From assembly GCA_902785755.1 (NCBI GenBank), contig CACZZO010000002.1, positions 1 to 64,000 of the forward strand: 64,000 nt of DNA, given 5' to 3'. The notes beneath the pieces are model-generated. The model did no database searches, was not told where the DNA came from, and worked only from the letters and a program-made list of their open reading frames with translations. Positions 9,917 through 18,042 of the stretch are shown in pieces. This stretch comes from an uncultured Bacteroidia bacterium. GTDB lineage: Bacteria; Bacteroidota; Bacteroidia; Bacteroidales; F082. Position 1 is the stretch's first letter. Each line of letters opens with the position of its first letter. A program made the translations under genes and the position numbers.

Positions 9917-9924
9917 TACCTTTG
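9917..9924 (+). promoter_or_regulatory. -7 box of the rlmB promoter
   Basis: TACCTTTG matches TAnnTTTG 17 bases upstream of the rlmB start codon, in the divergent gap between the TonB-like gene and rlmB. Confidence 0.5.
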
Positions 9925-9940
9925 CGGAAAATTTAAGGTC

Positions 9941-10687
9941 ATGGAAGACAATTACAAGAATAACATGGTGTTCGGGATACATCCCGTTTTGGAACTGATT
10001 CGCTCGCAGAAGGAAATCGAAAAGGTTTATATTCAAGGCGGTACGCGCTCGTTGGAGATTTCTGAGATTGCCAACACTTGCCGCAAGAACGGCGTGCCCG
10101 TGCAATTTGTGCCTATCGAGAAGATGAACCGCCTGACACGCAAGAACCACCAAGGCGTGGTGGCTTTCATCTGTCCGATTGAATACCAGCCGTTAGAGAA
10201 CGTGGTTTCAGCCATCTTCGAGGAAGGCCGCGACCCGTTTATCCTTATGCTCGACCGCGTGACCGATGTGCGCAACTTCGGTGCCATCGCCCGCACGGCC
10301 TACGCTGCCGGCGTGGATGCCATCGTCATCCCCAATCGAGGCTCGGCCCTCATCAACGGCGACGCGATGAAGACCTCGGCAGGGGCATTGTCATTAATTA
10401 ATGTATGCCGAGTGGAGAACATGAAAGACGCCATCGACTTCCTGAAAGCCAGTGGCTTGCGTTTGGTGGGCTTCACCGAAAAGGCAAAGGAAAGCCTTTG
10501 GCAAGCCGACCTCACCGGCCCGCTTTGCGTTGTGATGGGTTCGGAGGAGGACGGCATCAGCTCCGCCTACATCCCCCGCCTCGACGGACTGCTGATGATT
10601 CCCATGCCCGGCGACATCGATTCGTTGAATGTTTCGGTGGCCACGGGCGTGGTTTGTTTTGAGGTGGTGCGGCAGAGGATGGGATGA
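9941..10687 (+). CDS. rlmB: 23S rRNA 2'-O-methyltransferase RlmB (SpoU/TrmH family)
   Basis: A 248-residue SPOUT methyltransferase. The N-terminal substrate-binding domain (1-85) begins with the family FGIHPVLELI; the C-terminal trefoil-knot domain carries the three SpoU motifs: NFGAIARTAYAAGVDAIV, VMGSEEDGIS and LNVSVATGVVCFEV. E. coli RlmB methylates the ribose of G2251 in the 23S rRNA P-loop. A TrmH-family tRNA enzyme is the alternative, but the N-terminal domain and the start fit RlmB. It is divergent from the TonB-like gene. Confidence 0.88.
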   Translation: MEDNYKNNMVFGIHPVLELIRSQKEIEKVYIQGGTRSLEISEIANTCRKNGVPVQFVPIEKMNRLTRKNHQGVVAFICPIEYQPLENVVSAIFEEGRDPFILMLDRVTDVRNFGAIARTAYAAGVDAIVIPNRGSALINGDAMKTSAGALSLINVCRVENMKDAIDFLKASGLRLVGFTEKAKESLWQADLTGPLCVVMGSEEDGISSAYIPRLDGLLMIPMPGDIDSLNVSVATGVVCFEVVRQRMG

Positions 10688-10751
10688 AATTCGTTTGTGT
10701 AGTATGAAAAATGTTGTTATTTTTGCAGCGTAAAATCGAAAGGAACTTGCA

Positions 10752-10982
10752 ATGGAGACAGTAACACTTACATTCAATCCGGACATTCCGTTTGCGGCAA
10801 ACATTGATGCCTTCCTAAAGACCGTTCCTTCAGAAGTGAAGGTTAGCAAAAGCATAAAGCCGAAACGCAAGCGCAGAAGCAATTACCAGATTACCCTTGA
10901 TACAATCAAAGAGGCAAGAGAGGGTAAGAACGTGACACATTATGCTTCGGTGGAAGAACTTTTTGAAAAACTTGGAATATGA
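10752..10982 (+). CDS. Antitoxin of a RelB/YafQ-type toxin-antitoxin pair
   Basis: A 76-residue protein immediately upstream of a YafQ-family toxin and overlapping it by four bases (ATGA), the usual antitoxin-first arrangement. The N-terminus (METVTLTFNPDIPFA) could form a dimerising strand; the centre is strongly basic (KPKRKRRSNY) and the C-terminus is acidic and helical (SVEELFEKLGI), fitting a toxin-wrapping tail. Assignment rests mainly on context. A TATTTTTG-like box lies about 25 bases upstream. Confidence 0.75.
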   Translation: METVTLTFNPDIPFAANIDAFLKTVPSEVKVSKSIKPKRKRRSNYQITLDTIKEAREGKNVTHYASVEELFEKLGI

Positions 10983-11260
10983 TTTACGATGTCATCACGA
11001 CGAAACGGTTTGACAAAGAGGTTAAACTTTGTGTGAAACGAGGGTATGACATGAAGAATCTTCGTACTATTATTAAGTTATTGACCGAAACAGGTGTTTT
11101 GCCAAAGGAATATAAACCACACAAACTGAAAGGTGATATTAAGGGGACTATTGAATGTCATGTAGAACCTGATTGGCTTCTCATCTACGAGAAGACTGAT
11201 AAGATAAGGTTGATACGACTTCTTCGTACTGGCACGCACGCAGACCTTTATGGGAAGTGA
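10979..11260 (+). CDS. yafQ: YafQ-family mRNA interferase toxin
   Basis: A 93-residue RelE-superfamily toxin. The YafQ signature is clear: HKLKGD, then ECHVEPDWLLIYE, then RTGTHADLYGK at the C-terminus, supplying the His and Asp residues that in E. coli YafQ form the ribosome-dependent mRNA cleavage site. It overlaps the antitoxin by four bases. A hairpin terminator follows nine bases after the stop codon, so the pair is a complete self-contained unit inserted between rlmB and the peptidase gene. Confidence 0.9.
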   Translation: MIYDVITTKRFDKEVKLCVKRGYDMKNLRTIIKLLTETGVLPKEYKPHKLKGDIKGTIECHVEPDWLLIYEKTDKIRLIRLLRTGTHADLYGK

Positions 11261-11268
11261 ATAATAAC

Positions 11269-11299
11269 AAAGGCGAGGCTCACGAGAACCTCGCCTTTA
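11269..11299. terminator. Terminator between convergent yafQ and S9 peptidase genes
   Basis: AAAGGCGAGGCT and ACCTCGCCTTT form an 11-bp stem around a short loop; A and T tracts on both sides allow it to work in both directions. Confidence 0.7.
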
Positions 11300-11315
11300 A
11301 TATTGCAACAGCGAA

Positions 11316-13421
11316 TCATTTCAAATACTTATCCAACCAATTATAGAACCTCCGTTGCCACAAAACGCCGTTCTGTGGTTTCAGCACCCAGTGGTTCTCG
11401 TCGGGGAAATAGAGGAACTCGGCAGGGATACCTCGCAGGATGGCGGCGTTGTAGGCCTGCATTCCTTGCGTGAAGCAGATGCGGTAGTCCAAGCCGCCGT
11501 GGATGACGAGGATGGGCGCGGTCCACTTGTCGACGAAGAGGTGGGGCGAGTTGGCGTAGGTCTTGCGCACGGTGGCGTCGTTCCATTGCCAGAAGGGGCC
11601 GCCGAGGTCCCAGTTGACGAACCACATCTCCTCGGTCTCAAGATATTGTGCCTCAAGGTTGAACATGCCGTCGTGGGCGATGAGGGCCTTGAAACGGTTG
11701 TCGTGGTGACCAGCCAACCAATATACACTATAGCCGCCGAAGCTGGCGCCTACGGCACCGAGGCGGTTCTCGTCAATGTAAGGTTCTTTCTTCAGTTCGT
11801 CGATGGCGCTCAGGTAGTCTTTCATACACTGTCCGCCGTAGTCGCCGCTGATTTCCTCAAGCCATTCCTGACCGAAGCCGGGCAAGCCGCGACGGTTGGG
11901 CGCGACCACGATATAGTCGTTGGCGGCCATCATCTGGAAGTTCCAGCGGTAGCTCCAGAACTGGCTCACGGTGCTTTGCGGTCCGCCTTCGCAGTAGAGC
12001 AGGGCAGGGTATTGCTTGTTGGCATCGAAGTGGGGCGGGTAGATGACCCATACGAGCATGTCCTTGCCGTCGGTGGTCTTCACCCAGCGTTCTTTCACGT
12101 CGCCCATCGTCAGTTGCGCGAAAATCTTGTCGTTGACGGTAGTGATTTGCTTGGCCTCACCCGTGGCGGGGTCAACGCTGAAGAGCTCCGTCGGGTGGCT
12201 CATCGACTGGCGACCGGCAATCAGTTTGTCGCCGTTCCAATGCACTGAAACATAGTTGTGTTTGCCTTCCGTCAGTTTCTTGATTTCGCCGTTCTCAAGG
12301 TTGAGGGCATAGAGTTGGTCGGTGGCGTAGGCATCGCTGATGAAGTACAAGGTCTTGCTGTCGTCGGCCCAGCTGAAGCCCGTGCAGCATTGGTCAAACT
12401 TGGCCGAGTAGTCGGTCTTTTCGCCTGTTTCGAGGTTCATCACGAAGATGCGTTGCTTGTCGCTCTCGTAGCCGTCGCGTTCCATGCTTTCCCAAGCCAT
12501 CAGTTTGCCGTCGGGCGAGATGACGGGGTTGAGGTCGTAGCCCATCATGCCTTCGGTGAGGTTCTTGCACTCGCCGCTCAAGATGGTGTATTGGTAGATG
12601 TCGGTGTTGGTGGAGAGGGCGTAATCCCTGCCGACTTTCTTGCGGCAGCAATAAACGAAGCTCTTGCCATCGGGCAGCCATTGCACCTGCTCCATGCCGC
12701 CGAAGGGACGCACGGGGGCTTCCCATTGCTCGCCTTGCATCGCGTCAAACGAAGCCTCGATTTTGCCGCTGCTGAAGTTGCCCACGAAGATGTGGCCGTA
12801 AGTGTCCACCCAATGGTCCCAATGGCGATACATCAAGTCGTTGTTGATGCGGCCAGAGGACTTGTCGAGGTCGGGATAGATGTCGGCCACGGTCTCTTTC
12901 AGCTTCACTTCCTTGGTGAAGATGACCTGCTGGCAGTCAGGCGAATAGAGGAAACCATTGATGTCGTCTTTCTCGTTTGAAACACATTCAACTCCGGTTC
13001 CGTCGGGGTTCACTTCCCAGAGTTGCATAATGTCGTCTTTAGGCGCGAGGAAGCCGATTTTCTTGCCGTCGGGACGCCATTGCGGGCTGTATTGGCTGTC
13101 CTTGCTCTCGACCAACACCTTGTTTCCGCTACCATCGGCGTTCATAATATATAAGGTGGAGCCGCTGCGGTTTTCGGGCACGCTGTAGTAGGTCACGGCA
13201 TAGACGATTTGCGAATGGTCGGGCGAGATGGTGTAATCCCCGATGCGGCCCATGCTCCAAAGCACTTCGGGTGTCATGATGTCCGAAGTCAAAGTGAGTT
13301 CCTTTGGGCAGATTTTGTCCTTGCCTTTCGGCTCGGTTTCAGGTTTTTGCGTCTGTTGTGTGTTGCACGATACGATTGAACAGGTGATCATGGCTAACAG
13401 GAAAAGTTTGTTTTTCTTCAT
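11316..13421 (-). CDS. S9-family dipeptidyl/oligopeptidase lipoprotein (DPP5-like)
   Basis: A 701-residue serine peptidase of family S9. The N-terminus is a lipoprotein signal (MKKNKLFLLAMITCSIVSC) with the Cys at about residue 19. Residues about 50-430 form a beta-propeller of TolB/WD40-like blades (SPDHSQIVYAV, SPDGKLMAWESM). The C-terminal alpha/beta-hydrolase carries the nucleophile elbow GASFGG, the acid in HGGLDYRI and the His in DENHW. The closest described relatives are the periplasmic DPP5 enzymes of Porphyromonas that release dipeptides with hydrophobic P1 residues. Start 13421 begins the lipoprotein signal. It probably works with other peptidases in peptide use. Confidence 0.88.
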   Translation of the reverse strand: MKKNKLFLLAMITCSIVSCNTQQTQKPETEPKGKDKICPKELTLTSDIMTPEVLWSMGRIGDYTISPDHSQIVYAVTYYSVPENRSGSTLYIMNADGSGNKVLVESKDSQYSPQWRPDGKKIGFLAPKDDIMQLWEVNPDGTGVECVSNEKDDINGFLYSPDCQQVIFTKEVKLKETVADIYPDLDKSSGRINNDLMYRHWDHWVDTYGHIFVGNFSSGKIEASFDAMQGEQWEAPVRPFGGMEQVQWLPDGKSFVYCCRKKVGRDYALSTNTDIYQYTILSGECKNLTEGMMGYDLNPVISPDGKLMAWESMERDGYESDKQRIFVMNLETGEKTDYSAKFDQCCTGFSWADDSKTLYFISDAYATDQLYALNLENGEIKKLTEGKHNYVSVHWNGDKLIAGRQSMSHPTELFSVDPATGEAKQITTVNDKIFAQLTMGDVKERWVKTTDGKDMLVWVIYPPHFDANKQYPALLYCEGGPQSTVSQFWSYRWNFQMMAANDYIVVAPNRRGLPGFGQEWLEEISGDYGGQCMKDYLSAIDELKKEPYIDENRLGAVGASFGGYSVYWLAGHHDNRFKALIAHDGMFNLEAQYLETEEMWFVNWDLGGPFWQWNDATVRKTYANSPHLFVDKWTAPILVIHGGLDYRICFTQGMQAYNAAILRGIPAEFLYFPDENHWVLKPQNGVLWQRRFYNWLDKYLK

Positions 13422-13498
13422 ATTATTATGGTTTAGAAATTTGGCGTAAAAATAGGGGTTTTTCCGATATGTGGAGCGGGGAGGATGGCATTTTTTTG

Positions 13499-13665
13499 TC
13501 GGCAGGGGTTGAAACCGCCTGCCTAAAGTCCTGTCACCCCTACGGGGTTTCACGGTGCTGGGCGCGAAGTCCCATCGGGACGGCGGATATTAGGCAGGCG
13601 GTGCAGCGGAGCGGAACCCCTGCCGAAATGGAACGATAATGTAAAGAAGCCACATCGGGGCGAAA
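13499..13665. repeat. Large palindromic intergenic repeat, copy 1
   Basis: A nested palindrome: TCGGCAGGGGTT (13499) pairs with AACCCCTGCCGA (13615-13626), and inside it CCGCCTGCCTAA pairs with TTAGGCAGGCGG. The core holds two small hairpins, CCCC-TA-CGGGG and GTCCC-ATC-GGGAC. A tail ending in GGGGCGAAA follows. A second copy lies at 14741-14954. No ORF is present. Confidence 0.85.
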
Positions 13666-13684
13666 GAAAAATTCAAATAAATGC

Positions 13685-13714
13685 TTGTCGTTCCTATGTT
13701 TTGTGTTATTTTTG
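13685..13714 (+). promoter_or_regulatory. Promoter of the 6S-like RNA
   Basis: TTG at 13685-13687 and TATTTTTG at 13707-13714, spacer exactly 19 bases: a full consensus Bacteroidota promoter. Confidence 0.75.
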
Positions 13715-13716
13715 CA

Positions 13717-13963
13717 GCGTAAACAAACGGAATTCTAATCATAAAATTAAATCAAAAGACAAAGCAAAAGAGTTATAAATTGTTATAATCAAAGCATTTA
13801 GACAAGTTTTTCTCTTCGAAAATTGGCGTTTACGAGGGAATAATGCGTTATTAGAATTTGAATAGATGCTCACGTGAGGGCGTGAGCTAAATCATTTTCT
13901 GTACGCATTAGGTTACGCCAATACCTCGAAGAGCGGGAAACGGTTAGGTTCACGCTTTTTTTT
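13717..13963 (+). ncRNA. Structured RNA, 6S-like candidate
   Basis: About 245 nt with a strong promoter, a closing end-to-end pairing (GCGTAAAC near 13717 with GTTCACGC near 13948), and a T8 tract at 13956-13963. The inside folds into a long rod: CTCTTCGA/TCGAAGAG (13812/13926), TTGGCGT/ACGCCAA (13823/13915), TAATGCGT/ACGCATTA (13841/13903), then a large bubble of about 18 and 15 nt, then GCTCACG/CGTGAGC (13868/13881). A long rod interrupted by one large bubble is the form of 6S RNA, which mimics an open promoter; the bubble contains TAGAATTTG, close to the -7 box. Alternative: a long structured leader for the lipoprotein gene that starts 50 bases on. Confidence 0.5.
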
Positions 13964-14012
13964 GTCTGGTGCTTGAAAGAAACAGAAACTTTAATCCTTA
14001 AATCTTATCAAT

Positions 14013-14726
14013 ATGAAAAAAGTAACGAAGGCAGTAGCAGCCATAATGCTAATTGGAACTATGCTTTACATGAGTGGATGTAAAGAGCCGGAACCCATTG
14101 TCACTCCTTTCACTGTTAGTGGAAGCAACGGAGGACACGACTATGTTGACCTTGGCCTGCCGAGCGGAACGTTGTGGGCCACTTGTAATATTGGTGCGGG
14201 TACCCCTGAAGGTTACGGTGACTATTTTGCTTGGGGGGACACCTCTCCAAAAACCACCTACAATTGGACTACTTATCAGTATTGTATGGGCGATGGACAT
14301 ACTTTTACCAAATACTGCACCGACTCCACGTATGGCTACAACGGTTTTGTTGACAATTTAAACGTGTTGTGGCCAATTGATGATGCGGCCTTGGTGAAGT
14401 GGGGAACAGGTTGGCACATACCGACAATGGAACAATGGAAGGAATTGCGCGACAACACAACCGGCACTTGGACGGTTCAGAATGGGGTGAACGGATTCCT
14501 TTTCACTGCAAGTAATGGAGGCCGTCTCTTCCTTCCTGCTGCTGGTTATCGCAAGGACGAAAATCTTATGGGTATGGGTACCGATGGCATTTATTGGTCG
14601 AGTTCGCTTTATGTCGGCATTCCTGATGGTGCATACGATTTTGGTTTCACTTCATCCAACAATTTTGTGGACCTTTATTACCGCTACCAAGGCCAATCCA
14701 TCCGCCCCGTCCGTTCCGCAGAATAA
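14013..14726 (+). CDS. Lipoprotein with FISUMP (Fib_succ_major) domain
   Basis: A 237-residue surface or periplasmic lipoprotein. The lipobox is YMSGC with the Cys at about residue 23. The body is one FISUMP domain, recognised by YVDLGLPSGTLWATCNIGA near its start, a YFAWGD segment, GWHIPTMEQWKEL, LPAAGYR, YWSSS and a C-terminal QSIRPVR. This domain was named for a paralogous family in Fibrobacter and is common in Bacteroidales; its ligand is not known. The gene follows the 6S-like RNA by about 50 bases and is followed by repeat copy 2. Confidence 0.87.
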   Translation: MKKVTKAVAAIMLIGTMLYMSGCKEPEPIVTPFTVSGSNGGHDYVDLGLPSGTLWATCNIGAGTPEGYGDYFAWGDTSPKTTYNWTTYQYCMGDGHTFTKYCTDSTYGYNGFVDNLNVLWPIDDAALVKWGTGWHIPTMEQWKELRDNTTGTWTVQNGVNGFLFTASNGGRLFLPAAGYRKDENLMGMGTDGIYWSSSLYVGIPDGAYDFGFTSSNNFVDLYYRYQGQSIRPVRSAE

Positions 14727-14740
14727 TCCAAGTTTTCTTC

Positions 14741-14954
14741 TTTCGCCCCGCTGGGGCTTAATTCGGAATCGTTTATGTCGGCAGGGGTTTCATTTCATTT
14801 CACCGTATGCCTAAAGTCCTGTCACCCCTACGGGGTTCCACGGTGCTGGGCGCAAAGTCCCATCGGGACGGAGGATATTAGGCAGGCGGTGCAGCGTAGC
14901 GGAACCCCTGCCGAAACGAAACGATAATACCAATGAAGCCCCGTAGGGGCGAAA
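14741..14954. repeat. Large palindromic intergenic repeat, copy 2 (extended)
   Basis: Same core as copy 1 (TCGGCAGGGG 14778, CCCCTGCCGA 14905) but with complete outer arms: TTTCGCCCCGCTGGGGCTT at 14741 pairs with AAGCCCCGTAGGGGCGAAA at 14936-14954. The whole element is about 214 bp and lacks any ORF with protein-like features. Confidence 0.85.
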
Positions 14955-14955
14955 C

Positions 14956-15066
14956 TCCCTTGAAAAAGTGTTCGTTTTTGCCAAAAACTCCCTTGAAAAA
15001 TGTCAAGTTTTCAAAAAGTCCCTTGAAAAAATGTTCAAATCCTTGCAAAAGTCCCTTGAAAAAGTG
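14956..15066 (+). repeat. Tandem array of TCCCTTGAAAAA units upstream of efp
   Basis: Four units of roughly 30-33 bp each begin TCCCTTGAAAAA and continue with a TGT-containing variable part. The last unit runs directly into the efp promoter box. Read as protein it gives repeated PLKKC, but I see no reason to think it is translated. Confidence 0.8.
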
Positions 15067-15074
15067 TATCTTTG
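15067..15074 (+). promoter_or_regulatory. -7 box of the efp promoter
   Basis: TATCTTTG matches TAnnTTTG at the end of the tandem array, 39 bases before the efp start codon. The TTG of the preceding repeat unit lies about 21 bases upstream. Confidence 0.5.
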
Positions 15075-15113
15075 CCGCTTCAAATTTTAAATCATTAAAA
15101 AATCTGAAATACT

Positions 15114-15677
15114 ATGTTAAGTCAAGATGTTAAGATTGGAAGTGCTGTCCGTTTGGATGGAAAGATTTATTTCTGCATTGACTTCCAACATGTTAAGCCT
15201 GGCAAAGGCAACACTATCATGCGTATCAAACTGAAGGACGTGTTGAGCGGCAATGTGCTTGAAAAACGTTTCGACATTGGCGTGAAGCTCGAAGACGTGC
15301 GCGTTGAGCACCGCCCATACCAGTATCTCTACAAGGAAGGTGAGGACTACATCTTCATGCACACCGAGACCTACGAGCAAATCCCGATAGCTGGCGACAA
15401 CATCACAGGCGTGAAGTTCATGAAGGAAAACGATGTGGTTGACGTCGTTGTCGATGCCAGCACTGAGACCATCCTTTTCGCCGAAATGCCTGTGAAGACC
15501 GTGCTGCAAGTGACCTACACCGAGCCGGGCGAGAAGGGCAACACCGCCACCAACGCTTTGAAAGAAGCTACCGTCGAGACGGGTGCTATGGTTCGCGTAC
15601 CGCTGTTCATCAACACGGATGACATGATTCGCGTCGACACCCGCACGGGCGAATATTGCGAGCGCGTGAAGGCCTGA
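15114..15677 (+). CDS. efp: Translation elongation factor P
   Basis: A 187-residue EF-P, the tRNA-shaped factor that relieves ribosomes stalled at polyproline. Length matches the family. Domain I carries the KPGKGN loop whose second lysine is the site of modification in many bacteria; domains II and III follow, with VRVPLFINTDDMIRVDTRTGEYCERV at the C-terminus, the conserved family ending. A single gene with its own promoter downstream of the tandem array. Confidence 0.96.
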   Translation: MLSQDVKIGSAVRLDGKIYFCIDFQHVKPGKGNTIMRIKLKDVLSGNVLEKRFDIGVKLEDVRVEHRPYQYLYKEGEDYIFMHTETYEQIPIAGDNITGVKFMKENDVVDVVVDASTETILFAEMPVKTVLQVTYTEPGEKGNTATNALKEATVETGAMVRVPLFINTDDMIRVDTRTGEYCERVKA

Positions 15678-15909
15678 TGAAGCCAACGAAACAGAAAGCG
15701 CAGGGTCAAAAAGACTTTGCGCTTTTTTGGTTTTTTGCATGCCGAGTCGTTTTGCACGCAGAATGCGCAGAATCTTATGAATCGCAATGCGACGCAATAC
15801 TTGACAACAGCAGTTTTCTGCGATTTCAGCGGATTCTGTGTGAGACAAAAGCGGATTCTGCGTGAAATAATATGCCAATTCTATCGTTATCCAATAAATT
15901 CCTTCGCCG

Positions 15910-16851
15910 ATGAAAATCAAGAAATCTACTCTGAAATCCATAGCGGAACTCATTGATGCTAAGTATGTTGGCCCTGCCAACTTCCCGATTACCGGACTGA
16001 ACGAAATCCACAAGGTGGAAGCGGGCGACATCACCTTCGTTGACCATCCGAAATACTACGCCAAGGCCCTCAACTCGGCGGCCACGGTGGTGCTTATTAA
16101 TAAGGAGGTGGATTGTCCCGAAGGCAAGGCCCTGCTTTTGCACCCCGACCCATTCGATGCTTTCGTCCGCCTGATGCGGCATTTCCGCCCCTTTGAACCG
16201 CAAACCACGCCGATTAGCGAAAGCGCGACGGTAGGAGAGGGGACGCTTATCATGCCGGGCAGTTTTGTCGGACATCATACTGTCATAGGGAAGAACTGCC
16301 TCATCCATCCCAATGTGACGATTTACGACCACTGCGTGATTGGCGACAATGTAATCATCCATTCGGGCAGCGTCATCGGGGCGGATGGGTATTATTTCCA
16401 ACGCCGTAACGAGGGCTACAAGAAATTCGAGTCCTTCGGGCGCGTGGTCATTGGCGACGACGTGGAAATCGGTGCTCTGTGCAGCATCGACCGTGGCGTG
16501 ACTTCAGATACCCTCATCGAGAGTGGCACCAAACTCGACAACCACTGCCAAATCGGGCACGACAGTTATATTGGCCACAACTGCCTCATCGGGGCACATG
16601 CCGCCATCGCTGGTGTGACACGCATCGAGGACGATGTCATTCTTTGGGGTCGTGTTTGCGTCAACAAGGACTTGGTCATTGGCACGGGTGCGGTCGTGTT
16701 GGCCACTTCCGCTGTCGACAAGAACATTGAGCCGGGCAAAGCCGTCTTTGGCGTGCCTGCGCAAGAAGTCAAGAAACAATGGCGCGAGCAGGCTGCTTTG
16801 CGTCAACTGCCTGAATTTCTGAAAGAATATTACAAAACACATCAATCATAA
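15910..16851 (+). CDS. lpxD: UDP-3-O-acylglucosamine N-acyltransferase (LpxD type)
   Basis: A 313-residue acyltransferase of lipid A synthesis that adds the N-linked hydroxyacyl chain to UDP-3-O-acyl-glucosamine. The N-terminal uridine-binding domain (1-95) contains FVDHPKYYAKAL; residues about 100-290 are left-handed beta-helix hexapeptide repeats (IGKNCLIHPNVTIYDHCVIGDNVIIH); the LpxD pattern around QIGHDSYIGHNCLIGAHAAIAG includes the catalytic-histidine region. The C-terminus is an alpha-helical extension. Bacteroidetes often have a second LpxD-like paralogue, so it could be that one. The acyltransferase at 37.8 kb acts later in the same pathway. Confidence 0.88.
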   Translation: MKIKKSTLKSIAELIDAKYVGPANFPITGLNEIHKVEAGDITFVDHPKYYAKALNSAATVVLINKEVDCPEGKALLLHPDPFDAFVRLMRHFRPFEPQTTPISESATVGEGTLIMPGSFVGHHTVIGKNCLIHPNVTIYDHCVIGDNVIIHSGSVIGADGYYFQRRNEGYKKFESFGRVVIGDDVEIGALCSIDRGVTSDTLIESGTKLDNHCQIGHDSYIGHNCLIGAHAAIAGVTRIEDDVILWGRVCVNKDLVIGTGAVVLATSAVDKNIEPGKAVFGVPAQEVKKQWREQAALRQLPEFLKEYYKTHQS

Positions 16852-16855
16852 CGAT

Positions 16856-16920
16856 GGTCAATGGCCTATGGCTGATGGCTCGCAATACGGGTGAAGCAAG
16901 CCATAGTCATTAGCCATAGT
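16856..16920. repeat. Imperfect inverted repeat of ATGGCT units
   Basis: The gap between lpxD and the esterase has CTATGGCTGATGGCT on the left and AGCCATAGTCATTAGCCAT on the right, which can fold back on each other. It may be another dispersed micro-repeat of this genome or a weak terminator. Confidence 0.5.
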
Positions 16921-16935
16921 CAAAATTCAAACAAC

Positions 16936-17853
16936 ATGAAAAGAATAATCTTAGTCCTATCATTTTTCCTCGCGGGCATGACGGCCTTTGCGCAGGACAT
17001 GAAGACCTATCAGTATGCCGAGCGCGACACACTGAATCTTTATCTTGATTTCTACACGCCTGAAACCGTGCATGATAGCACCATTTGCTTGGTTTATGTC
17101 TTCGGTGGTGGCTTCATCGGCGGACATCGTGACGGAAAATGGGAGAAGGCTTATTTCAAGCAGTTGGTGGACGAGGGCTTCATGGTGGCCTCCATCGATT
17201 ACCGTTTGGGCTTGAAAGGTGCCAAAAACCTTGGCCTTTTGAACACCGAGCCGTTGGAGAAGGCGGTTTACATGGCCACGGAGGACGCGATTTCGGCCTT
17301 GGCCTATCTGCTTGATCATGCCAAGGAATTGAAAATCAACAAGGATTATATCGTGATGACTGGCTCAAGCGCGGGTGCCATCACTTCATTGCAGGTGGAT
17401 TATGCGTTGTGCAACGGCTTCCTCAATTACGACATACTGCCTTCGGATTTCCGCTTGGCGGGTGTGGTGAGTTACGCGGGTGCCATCTTTTCGAAGGAGG
17501 GCAAGGTGCAGTATCGCAACCACGATCCAGCCCCGACCATGATGTTTCACGGAACGCAGGATAACTTGGTGTCTTACAAAGGATTGAGTCTTTTCAATGT
17601 GGGTTTTTTCGGCACGGATGCCTTGGTGAAGCGTTTCGAGAAATACGGCTATCCTTATTTTGCCCGCCGTTTCGAGGGTTATGGCCATAGTGTGGCGGTT
17701 GGCGGTCCTTTGACGGTGGATGATTTGAAGTGGTTCTGCCGCCATTATATTTATAATAAGGAGAAAATTCAGGTGGACGGCACATATAACAACCTTGACC
17801 TGCAAACCATGCCGCCGTTTGATTACTATACGCCAAAGGATTTGTATAAGTGA
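16936..17853 (+). CDS. Secreted alpha/beta-hydrolase (carboxylesterase-like)
   Basis: A 305-residue exported hydrolase. The signal peptide is MKRIILVLSFFLAGMTAFAQ. The oxyanion-hole segment VYVFGGGFIGG replaces the usual HGGG, followed by the nucleophile elbow GSSAG; an Asp near FHGTQDNLVSY and a His in GYGHSVAV complete a triad. Related enzymes hydrolyse acetyl or feruloyl esters on carbohydrates or lipids. I chose the ATG at 16936 because an upstream in-frame start would run through the ATGGCT repeat. A terminator follows 40 bases after the stop. Confidence 0.82.
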   Translation: MKRIILVLSFFLAGMTAFAQDMKTYQYAERDTLNLYLDFYTPETVHDSTICLVYVFGGGFIGGHRDGKWEKAYFKQLVDEGFMVASIDYRLGLKGAKNLGLLNTEPLEKAVYMATEDAISALAYLLDHAKELKINKDYIVMTGSSAGAITSLQVDYALCNGFLNYDILPSDFRLAGVVSYAGAIFSKEGKVQYRNHDPAPTMMFHGTQDNLVSYKGLSLFNVGFFGTDALVKRFEKYGYPYFARRFEGYGHSVAVGGPLTVDDLKWFCRHYIYNKEKIQVDGTYNNLDLQTMPPFDYYTPKDLYK

Positions 17854-17895
17854 GGCAGAAAGATAGAGGCGCATTTTTTCAACTGCAATTGCAAC

Positions 17896-17924
17896 AAGGC
17901 GCGTCTCATCGGACGCGCCTTTTG
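17896..17924 (+). terminator. Rho-independent terminator of the esterase gene
   Basis: AAGGCGCGTC and GACGCGCCTT form a 10-bp stem with a 6-base loop, followed by T residues. Confidence 0.8.
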
Positions 17925-18002
17925 TTGTTCGTCCAGCACGAAGGTGTTCTGTTGGGTGAAAGTCCCTAACGAGTCCCGATTATGCCCCGTTTTGTCCAAA
18001 TG

Positions 18003-18042
18003 AAGAAGCAAGCACCTGAATTTCAGATGCTTGCTTCTTTTT
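18003..18042. terminator. Long palindrome, probably the original tRNA-Ser terminator
   Basis: AAGAAGCAAGCA pairs with TGCTTGCTTCTT, with CTGA/TCAG continuing the stem inside. It abuts the left att repeat. If the element were removed it would lie directly after the 3' end of tRNA-Ser(CGA), so it is probably the terminator of the tRNA genes now 18 kb away. A T5 run makes it also usable from the left. Confidence 0.6.

Noticed and set aside
14956..15066. CRISPR-like array
   Set aside because: Units of 30-33 bp follow one another without unique spacers of constant length and there are no cas genes.
14933..15133. 66-codon ORF with repeated PLKKC upstream of efp
   Set aside because: It only translates the tandem repeat and the efp promoter, without its own promoter or ribosome-binding site; repeat explanation preferred.
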